Shown here: in pieces, positions 5,104 through 12,937 of the stretch
Layout: each line of letters starts with the position of its first letter
Position numbering within the stretch: the stretch's first letter is position 1
Source of the DNA: JAAGZL01 sp964628835
Lineage (GTDB): Bacteria; Pseudomonadota; Gammaproteobacteria; Chromatiales; Chromatiaceae
Assembly (NCBI GenBank): GCA_964628835.1
Contig: CAZVME010000070.1
Coordinates: 1-17,664, forward strand
DNA length: 17,664 bases
Reading direction: 5' to 3'
The notes under the pieces: model-generated
Database searches by the model: none
What the model saw: the letters and a program-made list of their open reading frames with translations, nothing else
What the model was told of the DNA's origin: nothing
Position numbers and translations under genes: made by a program

Positions 5104-5112
5104 ATTTAGAGT

Positions 5113-5229
5113 ACGCATTTAGATATTCCGATACCATCGCCTCTGGCTGTGAGGCACCAGTAGGCGCTGCCGTACCCAGGTACATTATTGGGTATCAGCG
5201 CTACCAGTAGCTTGGGGGATTACCGAGTG
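5113..5229. terminator. Intergenic stretch after hemE with an imperfect hairpin
   Basis: No gene is seen here. GCGCTG (5164-5169) and TACCC (5173-5177) pair with GGGTA (5190-5194) and CAGCGC (5196-5201), with a three-base bulge opposite one base. It lies about 30 bases beyond the hemE stop and may act as its transcript end, although no T-run follows on the minus strand. The 7-mer CCAGTAG occurs twice around it. Confidence 0.3.
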
Positions 5230-6294
5230 TTATTTATGATAGGGAACACTCAGTTCGTGTACCGCATCTATCATAACGCCGGAACGTTCAGGATCCACGT
5301 TGGGATGAATGCCGTGGCCCAGGTTGAACACATGCCCAGGTCCATGTCCGTAGCTGTTGAGCACTTGGCCCACCTCTTCGCGGATACGTTCCGGTGAGGA
5401 GTAGAGGATGCATGGATCCAGGTTACCCTGTAGCGCCACCCGGTCTTTTACCTGCACCCTGGCATCAGCCAGATCCGTGGTCCAGTCCACGCCCAGGGCG
5501 TCACAACCACTCTGGGCCATACGTCCCAGCCACTGGCCGCCACCCTTGGTGAACATGATCACCGGAACCTTGCGACCTTCATTCTCCCGCGTCAGGCCGC
5601 TGATAATTTTTTCCATATAGGTCAGAGAGAAGGCCTCATAATCCCGTGGGCTGAGCACGCCACCCCAGGTATCGAAGATCATTACCGCCTGGGCGCCGGC
5701 TGCGATCTGTGCGTTGAGGTAACTGGTGACAGACTCAACCAGCTTGCCCAGCAGGGCATGCATCAGATCAGGACGGTCGAACATCATGCCTTTGACCTTG
5801 GCAAAGTTCTTGGTGGTACCACCCTCCACCATGTAGGTGGCCAGGGTCCAGGGGCTGCCAGAGAATCCGATCAGTGGCACTCTGCCATCCAGTTCGCGCC
5901 GAATGGTGCGCACCGCATCCATCACATATCCCAGTTCATCTTCGGGATCGGGGACACCCAGAGCCTGCACCGCGGCTTCATCCTGGATCGGACGTTCAAA
6001 GCAGGGGCCTTCGCCCTCGCTGAAGTAGAGCCCCAGGCCCATGGCGTCTGGAATGGTTAGGATGTCCGAGAACAGGATCGCCGCGTCCAGCGGGAAACGC
6101 TCCAGGGGCTGGATGGTTACCTCGCAGGCCAACTCCGGGTTCTGGCACAGGCTCATGAAATCCCCGGCCTTGGCGCGGGTGGCCCGGTACTCTGGGAGGT
6201 AGCGTCCGGCCTGGCGCATCATCCACACCGGCGTCATATCAACAGGCTCACGCAGCAGGGCGCGCAAAAAACGATCGTTTTTTAATTCTCCCAC
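5230..6294 (-). CDS. hemE: Uroporphyrinogen decarboxylase
   Basis: A cytoplasmic haem-pathway enzyme that removes four carboxyl groups from uroporphyrinogen III to give coproporphyrinogen III. It is full length at 354 residues. Signature 1, PVWMMRQAGRYLPEYR, is at residues 22-37, with the substrate-binding arginines. The catalytic aspartate is Asp77 in ILFSDILTIPD. Signature 2, GFSGSPWTLATYMVEGG, follows in the middle. The start is a GTG at 6294 with AAGGA about ten bases upstream; residue 4 onward (LKNDRFLRALLR) matches the usual HemE N-terminus. It stands alone, separated from the catabolic operon by a strong hairpin, and marks the start of ordinary chromosomal DNA next to the integron. Confidence 0.97.
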   Translation of the reverse strand: MGELKNDRFLRALLREPVDMTPVWMMRQAGRYLPEYRATRAKAGDFMSLCQNPELACEVTIQPLERFPLDAAILFSDILTIPDAMGLGLYFSEGEGPCFERPIQDEAAVQALGVPDPEDELGYVMDAVRTIRRELDGRVPLIGFSGSPWTLATYMVEGGTTKNFAKVKGMMFDRPDLMHALLGKLVESVTSYLNAQIAAGAQAVMIFDTWGGVLSPRDYEAFSLTYMEKIISGLTRENEGRKVPVIMFTKGGGQWLGRMAQSGCDALGVDWTTDLADARVQVKDRVALQGNLDPCILYSSPERIREEVGQVLNSYGHGPGHVFNLGHGIHPNVDPERSGVMIDAVHELSVPYHK

Positions 6295-6343
6295 AGATGG
6301 GTTTCCTTCTTGCTAATACTTAAGATTTGAATTTATTAGGGGG

Positions 6344-6349
6344 ATTGTA
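6344..6349 (-). promoter_or_regulatory. Candidate -10 element of hemE
   Basis: On the minus strand TACAAT (five of six) lies about 50 bases before the hemE GTG in an AT-rich leader. No good -35 is found at 16-18 bases; a TTGACT lies too far upstream. Low confidence. Confidence 0.3.
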
Positions 6350-6391
6350 CACGGAAAAGCCGCATGTCTCATTGGTAACAGTCAACGGCCA

Positions 6392-6433
6392 GCGGCCGGG
6401 GCCTGGATCAGTTAGATGCCAGGCCCCGGCCGC
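6392..6433 (-). terminator. Strong GC hairpin ending the liv-paa-ior operon
   Basis: Perfect 14-base arms (GCGGCCGGGGCCTG and its complement) around a 14-base loop, 19 bases after the iorB stop. No T-run follows, so it may act with Rho, block exonucleases, or insulate hemE from read-through. Confidence 0.65.
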
Positions 6434-6451
6434 AAATGGAACAGGCACCAA

Positions 6452-7054
6452 CTAGCAGGAAGCCTCGGCCTTTTGCCCGGCCTCGAAGGCCAGCTTGTTG
6501 ATCTCAACCAACTTGGGCTTGTACTGCCGGAAGCGGTCCAGGATCTCATTTTTCAGCACCTCGGCCGGAAACGGCAGGTATTCAGATATGGCGCCCAGCA
6601 TCACGGTGTTTACCAGCTTCAGGTTACCCAGCTCCCGGGCAATGGCCCCGGCATCAAAGGCGTGCACATCAATACCGGCCTCCCGGATCTCCGCCACCGG
6701 ATCATCCGGATACTCAAACAACCCGGTGTGCACCACCGGTGGTTTCTGGCGCAACACGTTGACCATGGCCACACCATTTGGCCGCAGGTGTTTGCACCAA
6801 CGCAGGGCCTCGGCCGGCTCAAAGCCAATCAGAATATCGGCCTCACCCGGAGCGATGGCCGGGGAGAGCACCCTCTCGCCGAAACGCACATGGGAGGTGA
6901 CCACACCACCGCGCTGAGCCATACCCGCCACCTCGGTCTTCTTTACGTCAAAACCCTGGGTCAGGGCGGCCTGGGACAGCACCTCGGCTGCGGTCATCAC
7001 ACCCTGACCACCGATACCGGCCACCAGGATGTTGGTTATGTTGTTTTCACTCAC
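6452..7054 (-). CDS. iorB: Indolepyruvate ferredoxin oxidoreductase, beta subunit
   Basis: The small subunit (200 residues) of the two-subunit archaeal-type IOR, corresponding to the gamma domain of pyruvate:ferredoxin oxidoreductases. It has the family glycine motif GIGGQG at residues 13-18 and GMAQRGGVVTSHVRFG at 44-59, both characteristic. With IorA it oxidatively decarboxylates aryl-pyruvates (indolepyruvate, phenylpyruvate, 4-hydroxyphenylpyruvate) to arylacetyl-CoA, reducing ferredoxin. The GTG start at 7054 lies 20 bases after the iorA stop, with AGAG upstream. It is the last gene of the operon, followed by a GC hairpin. Cytoplasmic. True aryl specificity cannot be read from sequence. 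Confidence 0.93.
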   Translation of the reverse strand: MSENNITNILVAGIGGQGVMTAAEVLSQAALTQGFDVKKTEVAGMAQRGGVVTSHVRFGERVLSPAIAPGEADILIGFEPAEALRWCKHLRPNGVAMVNVLRQKPPVVHTGLFEYPDDPVAEIREAGIDVHAFDAGAIARELGNLKLVNTVMLGAISEYLPFPAEVLKNEILDRFRQYKPKLVEINKLAFEAGQKAEASC

Positions 7055-7074
7055 AATAGTATCTCTTCAATTTG

Positions 7075-8970
7075 TTACTGCTGGGGAAACTGCATCGGCA
7101 CAATAGCATCCGGGGCACAGGTCTTGGGACAGAGGTCGCAGCCGGTACAGGCAGCGGAGTCGATCTGTACGAATGCCAGCTCCTTCTCCTTGCCACTGGT
7201 CTTGACCTCGGTCTCGCGCCGGGTGACATAGATAGCAGGACAGCCGATATCCAGGCAGTTGCCGCAGCCAGTGCAGTCTTTCTCTTCCACCGTCAGCGGC
7301 GGCTTGGGACCATAGAAGTCCACCAGCACGCAGGGCTGATTGGTGATAATCACCGATGGCTCGTTAATCTTGGTCTCCTGGCGCAGGGCGGTGAACAGGC
7401 TCGGCAACTCGTAGGGGTTTACCTCCTGGATACGCTCCGGGTTCACACCCAGGGCCTCACACAGCTTGCGGAAGTCCACGCGTATGGTCTCTTCGCCCTG
7501 CAAACTGCGCCCGGTGCTGGGCCCATCCTGGCCACCGGTCATACCCACGGCGCGGTTGTCCAGCAGCAGCACGGTGACATTGCCCTTATTGTAGGTGATG
7601 TCCAGCAGACCCTGCATACCCATGTGCAGGAAGGTGGAGTCGCCGATTACGGCAATGACATTCTTTTTGGCGTCATCCTTGCTGCGCCCCTTGTCCAGAC
7701 CCAGAGCCACGCCCATGGAGGCCCCCATGCAGATACAGGTGTCCAGGGCATTCCAGGGGTGTCCGGCCCCCAGGGTGTAACAGCCGATATCACCCGAGAT
7801 ATAGGTGTTCTTGATATGAGACAGGCAGTAATAGATGCCCAGGTGCGGACAGGCCACACACATGGTGGGGGGACGTGGGAACAGATCGCCACCGGGGAGA
7901 CTCACTGTTTTGGCCTCAGGTTTCTGTTCTACCAGGACCGGTGCCGCCACCTTGGTCTCGATTGGGATCTCATTGCCCAGCAGACGTTCAATGGCCGGGC
8001 GCAGCACATGGGGTGCCAACTCTCCCATACGCGGCAGTACATCCTTGCCATACACCTCAATACCAGCGACCTTGATCTCCTTCTCCAGCAGTGGGTCCAC
8101 CTCTTCCACCACCACCAGCTTTTCCACCTGCTCGGACAGGGCGCGGATCTTTTCCATGGGCAGCGGATGGCTGAGGCCCAGCTTCAGGGCCGGGGCATTG
8201 GGGTAGGCCTCCAGGGCGTGCAGGAAGGTGGGGCCGGAGGTGATAAAACCCACCCGCTTGTCGCTGCCTTCGTGCAGGTAGTTGAGCTCGCTCTCCTCAC
8301 TGTGCTGGCGCAACCGCTCCAGGCGCTCGAACATCATGGGGATGCGGGCCTTGGCGTTGCCCGGCACCATTACATATTTTGACATATCCTTTTCAAACCC
8401 GACCACATGGTTCTCCTGTCTCTCGCCGGGCGCTACCACCGCCTTCACGTGACAGATACGGGTGGTAAGACGCAGGATCACCGGCACGTCGAACTGTTCT
8501 GAAAGCTCGAATGCCTGCTGCACCATCTGGTAGGCCTCCTGGGCATCGGATGGCTCCAAAATGGGTACATTGGCAAAACGCCCCCAGTTGCGGGAGTCCT
8601 GCTCGTTCTGGGATGAGGAGAGACCAACATCGTCCGCCACCGCAATCACCAGGCCACCCTTGGCCCCCACCAGGGTCTGGGTCATGAGGGCATCGGAGGC
8701 CACATTCAGACCCACATGCTTCATGGCGCACAGGGAGCGACTCCCGGCCAGGGAGGCGCCGATGGCCACCTCTAACGATACCTTCTCATTTACCGACCAC
8801 TCGCTGTACATATCTTCATACTGGCCGGCGTACTCCAGGATCTCGGTGGCGGGGGTTCCCGGATAGGCGGTGATCACCTGACAACCGGCCTCCCATGCGC
8901 CTCTGGCCACGGCCTCGTTACCCGACATGAAACGCCGCTCTGCGGCTGGTTTTGCTGTTACCTGGTTCAA
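7075..8970 (-). CDS. iorA: Indolepyruvate ferredoxin oxidoreductase, alpha subunit
   Basis: The thiamine-diphosphate- and Fe-S-containing large subunit, 631 residues from the chosen start. It has an N-terminal pyrimidine-binding domain (MSGNEAVARGAWEAG, then TAYPGTPATEI), a central transketolase-C-like part, a TPP-binding domain with GDIGCYTLGAG and the metal-binding segment GDSTFLHMGMQGLLDITYN, and a C-terminal ferredoxin domain. That domain has two 4Fe-4S motifs, CTGCGNCLDIGCP near residue 566 and CTGCDLCPKTC near 608. A GTG at 9006 extends the frame by 12 residues but has no ribosome site; the TTG at 8970 has AAGAGG eight bases upstream and is preferred. It follows paaK closely. Confidence 0.93.
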   Translation of the reverse strand: MNQVTAKPAAERRFMSGNEAVARGAWEAGCQVITAYPGTPATEILEYAGQYEDMYSEWSVNEKVSLEVAIGASLAGSRSLCAMKHVGLNVASDALMTQTLVGAKGGLVIAVADDVGLSSSQNEQDSRNWGRFANVPILEPSDAQEAYQMVQQAFELSEQFDVPVILRLTTRICHVKAVVAPGERQENHVVGFEKDMSKYVMVPGNAKARIPMMFERLERLRQHSEESELNYLHEGSDKRVGFITSGPTFLHALEAYPNAPALKLGLSHPLPMEKIRALSEQVEKLVVVEEVDPLLEKEIKVAGIEVYGKDVLPRMGELAPHVLRPAIERLLGNEIPIETKVAAPVLVEQKPEAKTVSLPGGDLFPRPPTMCVACPHLGIYYCLSHIKNTYISGDIGCYTLGAGHPWNALDTCICMGASMGVALGLDKGRSKDDAKKNVIAVIGDSTFLHMGMQGLLDITYNKGNVTVLLLDNRAVGMTGGQDGPSTGRSLQGEETIRVDFRKLCEALGVNPERIQEVNPYELPSLFTALRQETKINEPSVIITNQPCVLVDFYGPKPPLTVEEKDCTGCGNCLDIGCPAIYVTRRETEVKTSGKEKELAFVQIDSAACTGCDLCPKTCAPDAIVPMQFPQQ

Positions 8971-9012
8971 CTTGATTACCTCTTTTACACCGGAACACTC
9001 CGGCACATAAAA

Positions 9013-10311
9013 CTAATTACGGTGGTCTATAACCCGCACCGCCTTACCCTGAGAACGTGGCACTTCGCCCACATTCTTGATATTGATTTTGCATGAGACC
9101 CCAATGAAGTCCTTGATATCTTTGCTCACCTTGGCCGCAACCCGCTCCATCGCCTCCTGCCCCTGTTCCATCAACGGCGGGCTGGCCTCTACATTGACCT
9201 CCATGCTATCCATGTTGCCCTCACGGAACACCTCAATCTGATAGAAGGGCGACAGGTTTTCAGTCCTCATCAAGACTGACTCCACCTGGGAGGGGAACAC
9301 GTTCACCCCGCGAATGATCAACATGTCATCACTACGCCCGGTTACCCGGGCCATGCGCACATGGGTGCGGCCACACTTACAGGGCGCTGGGTTGAGTACG
9401 GATATATCCCGAGTCCGGTAGCGGATAATGGGGAACGCCTCTTTGGTGAGAGAGGTGAACACAATCTCACCCTCCTCGCCGTACGGCAGCGGCTTGCCGG
9501 TGTCCACATCCACACACTCCACCAGGAAGTGATCCTCCCAGATGTGCAGACCATCTTTGGCATTCACGCACTCAATGCCCACGCCGGGACCAATCACTTC
9601 GGACAGGCCGTACACATCCACCGCATCTATCCCCAGACGCGATTCGATCTCAAAACGCATCTCCTCGGTCCAGGGCTCGGCTCCAAAAACACCCAACTTG
9701 AGAGATAGTTTGCGTATATCCACCCCCATGGCATCGGCCTCTTCTGCAATGTTCAGGGCGTAGGATGGAGTACAACCCAGGGCGGTGGGTTCGAAGTCCT
9801 GCAGCAGCATGATCTGCTTCTGGGTCTGACCACCGGAGATGGGTGTGACCATGGCCCCCAACTTTTCGGCACCATAATGAAAGCCCAGGCCGCCGGTAAA
9901 CAGGCCATAGCCGTAGGCGTTGTGCAGGCGGTCTCCCGGGCGCATACCGGCGGCGGCCAGAGAACGCGCCATCAATTTGGACCAGGTCTGGATATCGCGC
10001 TTGGTGTAGCCCACCACCGTGGGCTTGCCGGTGGTGCCGGAGGATACGTGTACCCGCACCACCTGATCGTTGGGCACGGCGAACATGCCAAAGGGGTAGT
10101 TCTGACGCAGATGCTCCTTCTTAGTGTAGGGGAGATTGCGCACATCATCCAGACTCTTTAGATGGTGCGGCCTGAAGCCCAGCTCATCCATGGCGTCACG
10201 GTAAAAACCAACTGTGGCATAACAGCGTTCCACTGTGGCCTTGAGGCGACGCAGTTGCAGCGCCTCCAGATCCTCTCGCGGCATGGTCTCGACATCGGTG
10301 TGCAAAATCAT
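9013..10311 (-). CDS. paaK: Phenylacetate-CoA ligase
   Basis: An adenylate-forming ligase making phenylacetyl-CoA from phenylacetate, ATP and CoA; 432 residues, the normal PaaK length. The P-loop-like A3 motif SSGTTGKP is at 90-97, the A5 motif YGLSEVIGPG at 234-243, RYRTRDIS near 297-304, and GRSDDMLIIRGVNVFPSQVE near 325-344. A C-terminal AMP-binding domain then follows with the expected late lysine region (PRSQGKAVRV). CKCGRTH near 311 is a typical family Cys motif. The ATG overlaps the thioesterase stop (ATGA, 10308-10311). Next to iorA it supplies the same product class, arylacetyl-CoA. Other aryl acids (4-hydroxyphenylacetate, indoleacetate) are possible substrates. Confidence 0.95.
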   Translation of the reverse strand: MILHTDVETMPREDLEALQLRRLKATVERCYATVGFYRDAMDELGFRPHHLKSLDDVRNLPYTKKEHLRQNYPFGMFAVPNDQVVRVHVSSGTTGKPTVVGYTKRDIQTWSKLMARSLAAAGMRPGDRLHNAYGYGLFTGGLGFHYGAEKLGAMVTPISGGQTQKQIMLLQDFEPTALGCTPSYALNIAEEADAMGVDIRKLSLKLGVFGAEPWTEEMRFEIESRLGIDAVDVYGLSEVIGPGVGIECVNAKDGLHIWEDHFLVECVDVDTGKPLPYGEEGEIVFTSLTKEAFPIIRYRTRDISVLNPAPCKCGRTHVRMARVTGRSDDMLIIRGVNVFPSQVESVLMRTENLSPFYQIEVFREGNMDSMEVNVEASPPLMEQGQEAMERVAAKVSKDIKDFIGVSCKINIKNVGEVPRSQGKAVRVIDHRN

Positions 10312-10775
10312 TGTTGTTTCCCCTCACTTGGTTCTGTTTTCATCCACTGTTCCAGCCCATCTTTGCGCCGATAGACGGTGCCAGTAAAGTGCGCGATCAA
10401 CTGGCCTGCACCGTTGTGTACCTCGATCTGATACAGCCCGGTGCTGCGGGTCAGGCTCACTTCGCTGGCGCTGGCAATGAGCCGGTCACCCACCTGGCTG
10501 GCCGCCGTATAGGTGATCTGGGCGTTCAGACTCACCGCCACCGTGCCATGGGAGTTGGAGGCCACGGCAAAGGCGAAGTCTGCCAGGGTGAAGGTGACTC
10601 CGCCCTGGGTAATCCCCACCGCATTTTGCATCTCGGCAGTGACCTCCAGCGAGGCCCTGGCATAGCCCTCTTCGGCCGCCTCCAGCTGCACCCCCAGCAT
10701 GCGAGCAAAGCGGTCATTACGTTCCATCCAGCTACCGATCTGTGCCGCCGATGGTTGTTGCTGCGACTTATCCAC
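10308..10775 (-). CDS. paaI: PaaI-family hot-dog thioesterase
   Basis: A 155-residue hot-dog fold protein that would hydrolyse arylacetyl-CoA or ring-modified CoA esters, relieving trapped CoA. The helix motif NAVGITQGGVTFTLADFAFA, followed by ASNSHG, aligns with the E. coli PaaI active-site region. The catalytic aspartate of LAD is kept, but the usual HGG reads QGG here (comparison from memory). The GTG start at 10775 overlaps the end of the CBS gene by eight bases, and its stop overlaps the paaK ATG, so it is translationally coupled on both sides. Confidence 0.88.
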   Translation of the reverse strand: MDKSQQQPSAAQIGSWMERNDRFARMLGVQLEAAEEGYARASLEVTAEMQNAVGITQGGVTFTLADFAFAVASNSHGTVAVSLNAQITYTAASQVGDRLIASASEVSLTRSTGLYQIEVHNGAGQLIAHFTGTVYRRKDGLEQWMKTEPSEGKQQ

Positions 10776-11433
10776 GTGGCGCTTCCGGCAGCTCTTCGGT
10801 GATCAGGTCATAGCCCAGCTCCCGCAGCTGATCATCTATCTGGCGCGGCTCCTCGGCCCGAAACCGTACTATCACCACCCGCATCCCGGTCGCGTCGCGG
10901 GTCACGGGTGAGACCACGGTGGCGATATAGCCACCCAGGTCATTGATCTGGTCTAACAGGGTCCCCAACGCGCCTTTTACATCTGGCAGGTGCAGCGCCA
11001 GTCGGGTGGTGTCATGCAGGCCGCAGCCGGTAATATCCAGCAGAAAATCCAGGATATCCTCCTCGGTGATCACACCCACCAGATGCCCTCCCTCAAGCAC
11101 CGGCAGGCAGCCGATCTTTTTCTGCCGCATCATGTGGCCCGCCTCCTCCACCAGGGTATTTGGGGTACAGGTTAGCGGCGCTTTCTGCATGATCTGGGAT
11201 ACGGTAATCTTGGAGGTGAGGTAGTTCACCTCTCCCACCGACAGGGTGGTTATGCTGGAGGGTTCGGATTGGGCCAGCTCGCGGTGGGTCAGCAGCCCCA
11301 CCAGCCACATGGCGTCATCCACCACCGGCAGGAAGCGGCGCTCCTTCTCATGCATCAACTGCGAGGCCTGACTCAGCTTCATCTCAGCACTGACGGTATC
11401 CATCCTGCGGGTCATGATCTGTTCAACATACAT
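10768..11433 (-). CDS. CBS-pair protein with C-terminal ACT-like domain
   Basis: A 221-residue cytoplasmic protein with two CBS motifs, about residues 1-60 (MYVEQIMTRRMDTVS to LVGLLTHREL) and 77-135 (TVSQIMQKAPLTCTPN to LVGVITEEDILDFLLD). They are followed by an ACT-like segment from about 145 to 205 (LPDVKGALGTLLDQINDLGG). CBS pairs bind adenine nucleotides and ACT domains bind amino acids, so a sensor of energy state and substrate is a reasonable guess; no catalytic or DNA-binding domain is present. The start has GGAGG upstream. It sits between the transporter ATPase and the CoA genes, suggesting control of transport or of the ligase/oxidoreductase. Confidence 0.85.
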   Translation of the reverse strand: MYVEQIMTRRMDTVSAEMKLSQASQLMHEKERRFLPVVDDAMWLVGLLTHRELAQSEPSSITTLSVGEVNYLTSKITVSQIMQKAPLTCTPNTLVEEAGHMMRQKKIGCLPVLEGGHLVGVITEEDILDFLLDITGCGLHDTTRLALHLPDVKGALGTLLDQINDLGGYIATVVSPVTRDATGMRVVIVRFRAEEPRQIDDQLRELGYDLITEELPEAPRG

Positions 11434-11451
11434 AGCCTTATACCTCCAAAC

Positions 11452-12174
11452 TCAATAGCCCAGATAGGCGCGCCGAACCGCCTCATCTTCCAGCAGTTCG
11501 TCCGCCTTGGCCGCCAGCACCACCCTGCCGGTCTCCAATACGTAACCACGGTCGGCAATGCCCAGGGCGGCGCGGGCATTCTGTTCCACCAGCAGGATGG
11601 TCACCCCCTGCTGATTCAACTGCAGGATAATCCGAAAGATCTCCTCCACCAGCAGCGGGGCCAGCCCCATGGATGGCTCATCCAACAGTAGCAGACGCGG
11701 TCGCCCCAGCAGGGCGCGGCCAATGGCCAGCATCTGTTGCTGACCTCCAGACAGGGTGCCTGCCGCCTGCTGCCACTTCTCCTTCAGGATGGGAAACAGG
11801 TCATACACCCGCTCCAGCTCCTGCTCGAACCAGTTATGGTCCTGGCGTTGGGTGAACCCACCCAGGCGCAGATTGTCATCCACACTCAGCGGAGCAAACA
11901 CCTGTCGCCCCTCCGGCACCTGACACACCCCGGCGGCAACTATGCGATGCGGCGGCATACGGGTGATCTCAGTACCATCGAACCACACCTCTCCGACACT
12001 GGACTTCTGTACCCGTGACAGGGTGTGCAGCAGGGTGGTCTTGCCAGCACCGTTGGCCCCCACCATGGCTACCAGCTCCCCTGGAAACACCTCCATGGAT
12101 ATTCCATGCAGGGCCTGAACCGGGCCGTAATGGGTAGTGAGGCCACTCACCTTCAGCAGGGGGTCAGACGGCAT
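11452..12174 (-). CDS. livF: Branched-chain amino acid-type ABC transporter ATPase LivF
   Basis: The second ATPase of a HAAT-family importer, 240 residues. Walker A GANGAGKTT is at 39-47, followed by a Q-loop, the signature LSGGQQQM and Walker B LLLLDEPSMGLAP; the MGLAP after Walker B is a LivF mark. The ATG at 12174 has GAGG six bases upstream. An in-frame GTG at 12189 would lengthen it by five residues. The start lies 11 bases inside livG. Given the neighbouring genes the cargo is more likely an aromatic acid or amino acid than leucine, which is inference. Confidence 0.93.
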   Translation of the reverse strand: MPSDPLLKVSGLTTHYGPVQALHGISMEVFPGELVAMVGANGAGKTTLLHTLSRVQKSSVGEVWFDGTEITRMPPHRIVAAGVCQVPEGRQVFAPLSVDDNLRLGGFTQRQDHNWFEQELERVYDLFPILKEKWQQAAGTLSGGQQQMLAIGRALLGRPRLLLLDEPSMGLAPLLVEEIFRIILQLNQQGVTILLVEQNARAALGIADRGYVLETGRVVLAAKADELLEDEAVRRAYLGY

Positions 12175-12937
12175 ACTGCACCTCGCCACCGAGGTAGGCC
12201 TCTACCACCCTGGAGTCGTTACGAATCTGCTCCGGGCTGCCCTCTGCCAGACGGCTGCCGTAGTCCAGAACCAGGATGCGATCGGATACCTGCATCACCA
12301 GACCCATGTTGTGTTCAACCAGCAGCACGGTGATTCCGGCGTCACAGATGCGCCGGATCAGGGCGCACAGCTCCAGGGTCTCGGTATCGTTCAGACCCGC
12401 AGCAGGCTCATCCATCATCAATAGCCGGGGTCGGGAGGCCAGGGCGCGCGCAATCTCCAGGCGCTTCAGTGCGCCATAGGGCAGGGCCGAGGCCTCACGC
12501 CCAACCAGATCATTCAGACCGCAAAACTCCAGGGCCTCGCGCCCCCAGTGCTCTGCCAACTTCTCTTCCCGGCGTACGCTTGGCAGGCGCAGGGCGCCAC
12601 TCACCGCGCCACTGCGGGTACGCAGGTGACAACCCACCATCACGTTGTCCAACACGCTCATGTTGAAGAACAGCTGTAGATTCTGAAAGGTACGGGAGAC
12701 ACCCAGTTGCGCCACTTGGTGGGGCAGCAACCCCTTCAGATCATGCTCATCAAAGCGTACTGTCCCCTCATCCGGGGTGTAGATGCCAGAGAGCATATTG
12801 AACAGGGTGGTCTTACCGGCACCATTGGGACCGATGACCGAATACACCAAGCCCTGTGGCACCTCGAAGTGCAGGTCCGATATGGCGGTAACGCCGCCAA
12901 ACGACTTCTCCAGCCCCTGTACCTCAAGCAGGCTCAT
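12164..12937 (-). CDS. livG: Branched-chain amino acid-type ABC transporter ATPase LivG
   Basis: The first ATPase of the importer, 257 residues from the ATG at 12937, which has GAGGAG four bases upstream; the frame stays open to 13006 but that part is not conserved. Walker A GPNGAGKTT is at 36-44, the signature LPYGALKRLEIARAL replaces LSGGQ as is usual in LivG (with a further Gln-to-Leu change), and Walker B with LivG-type tail is LLMMDEPAAGLN. The H-loop is VEHNMGLV. It overlaps livM by 14 bases and livF by 11, so stoichiometric translation is likely. Confidence 0.94.
   Translation of the reverse strand: MSLLEVQGLEKSFGGVTAISDLHFEVPQGLVYSVIGPNGAGKTTLFNMLSGIYTPDEGTVRFDEHDLKGLLPHQVAQLGVSRTFQNLQLFFNMSVLDNVMVGCHLRTRSGAVSGALRLPSVRREEKLAEHWGREALEFCGLNDLVGREASALPYGALKRLEIARALASRPRLLMMDEPAAGLNDTETLELCALIRRICDAGITVLLVEHNMGLVMQVSDRILVLDYGSRLAEGSPEQIRNDSRVVEAYLGGEVQYAV

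Noticed and set aside
1..5112. A composite transposon made of two MITEs carrying the integron
   Set aside because: The right copy has its own 9-bp duplication on both sides, indicating independent insertion; the left copy is incomplete in the window, so composite movement is not supported.
6416..8382. Long plus-strand open frames over iorA and iorB (6416-7231 and 7072-8382)
   Set aside because: They are antisense frames of GC-rich coding DNA, with low-complexity His/Gln/Gly-rich products and no ribosome sites; the minus-strand genes carry full family motifs.
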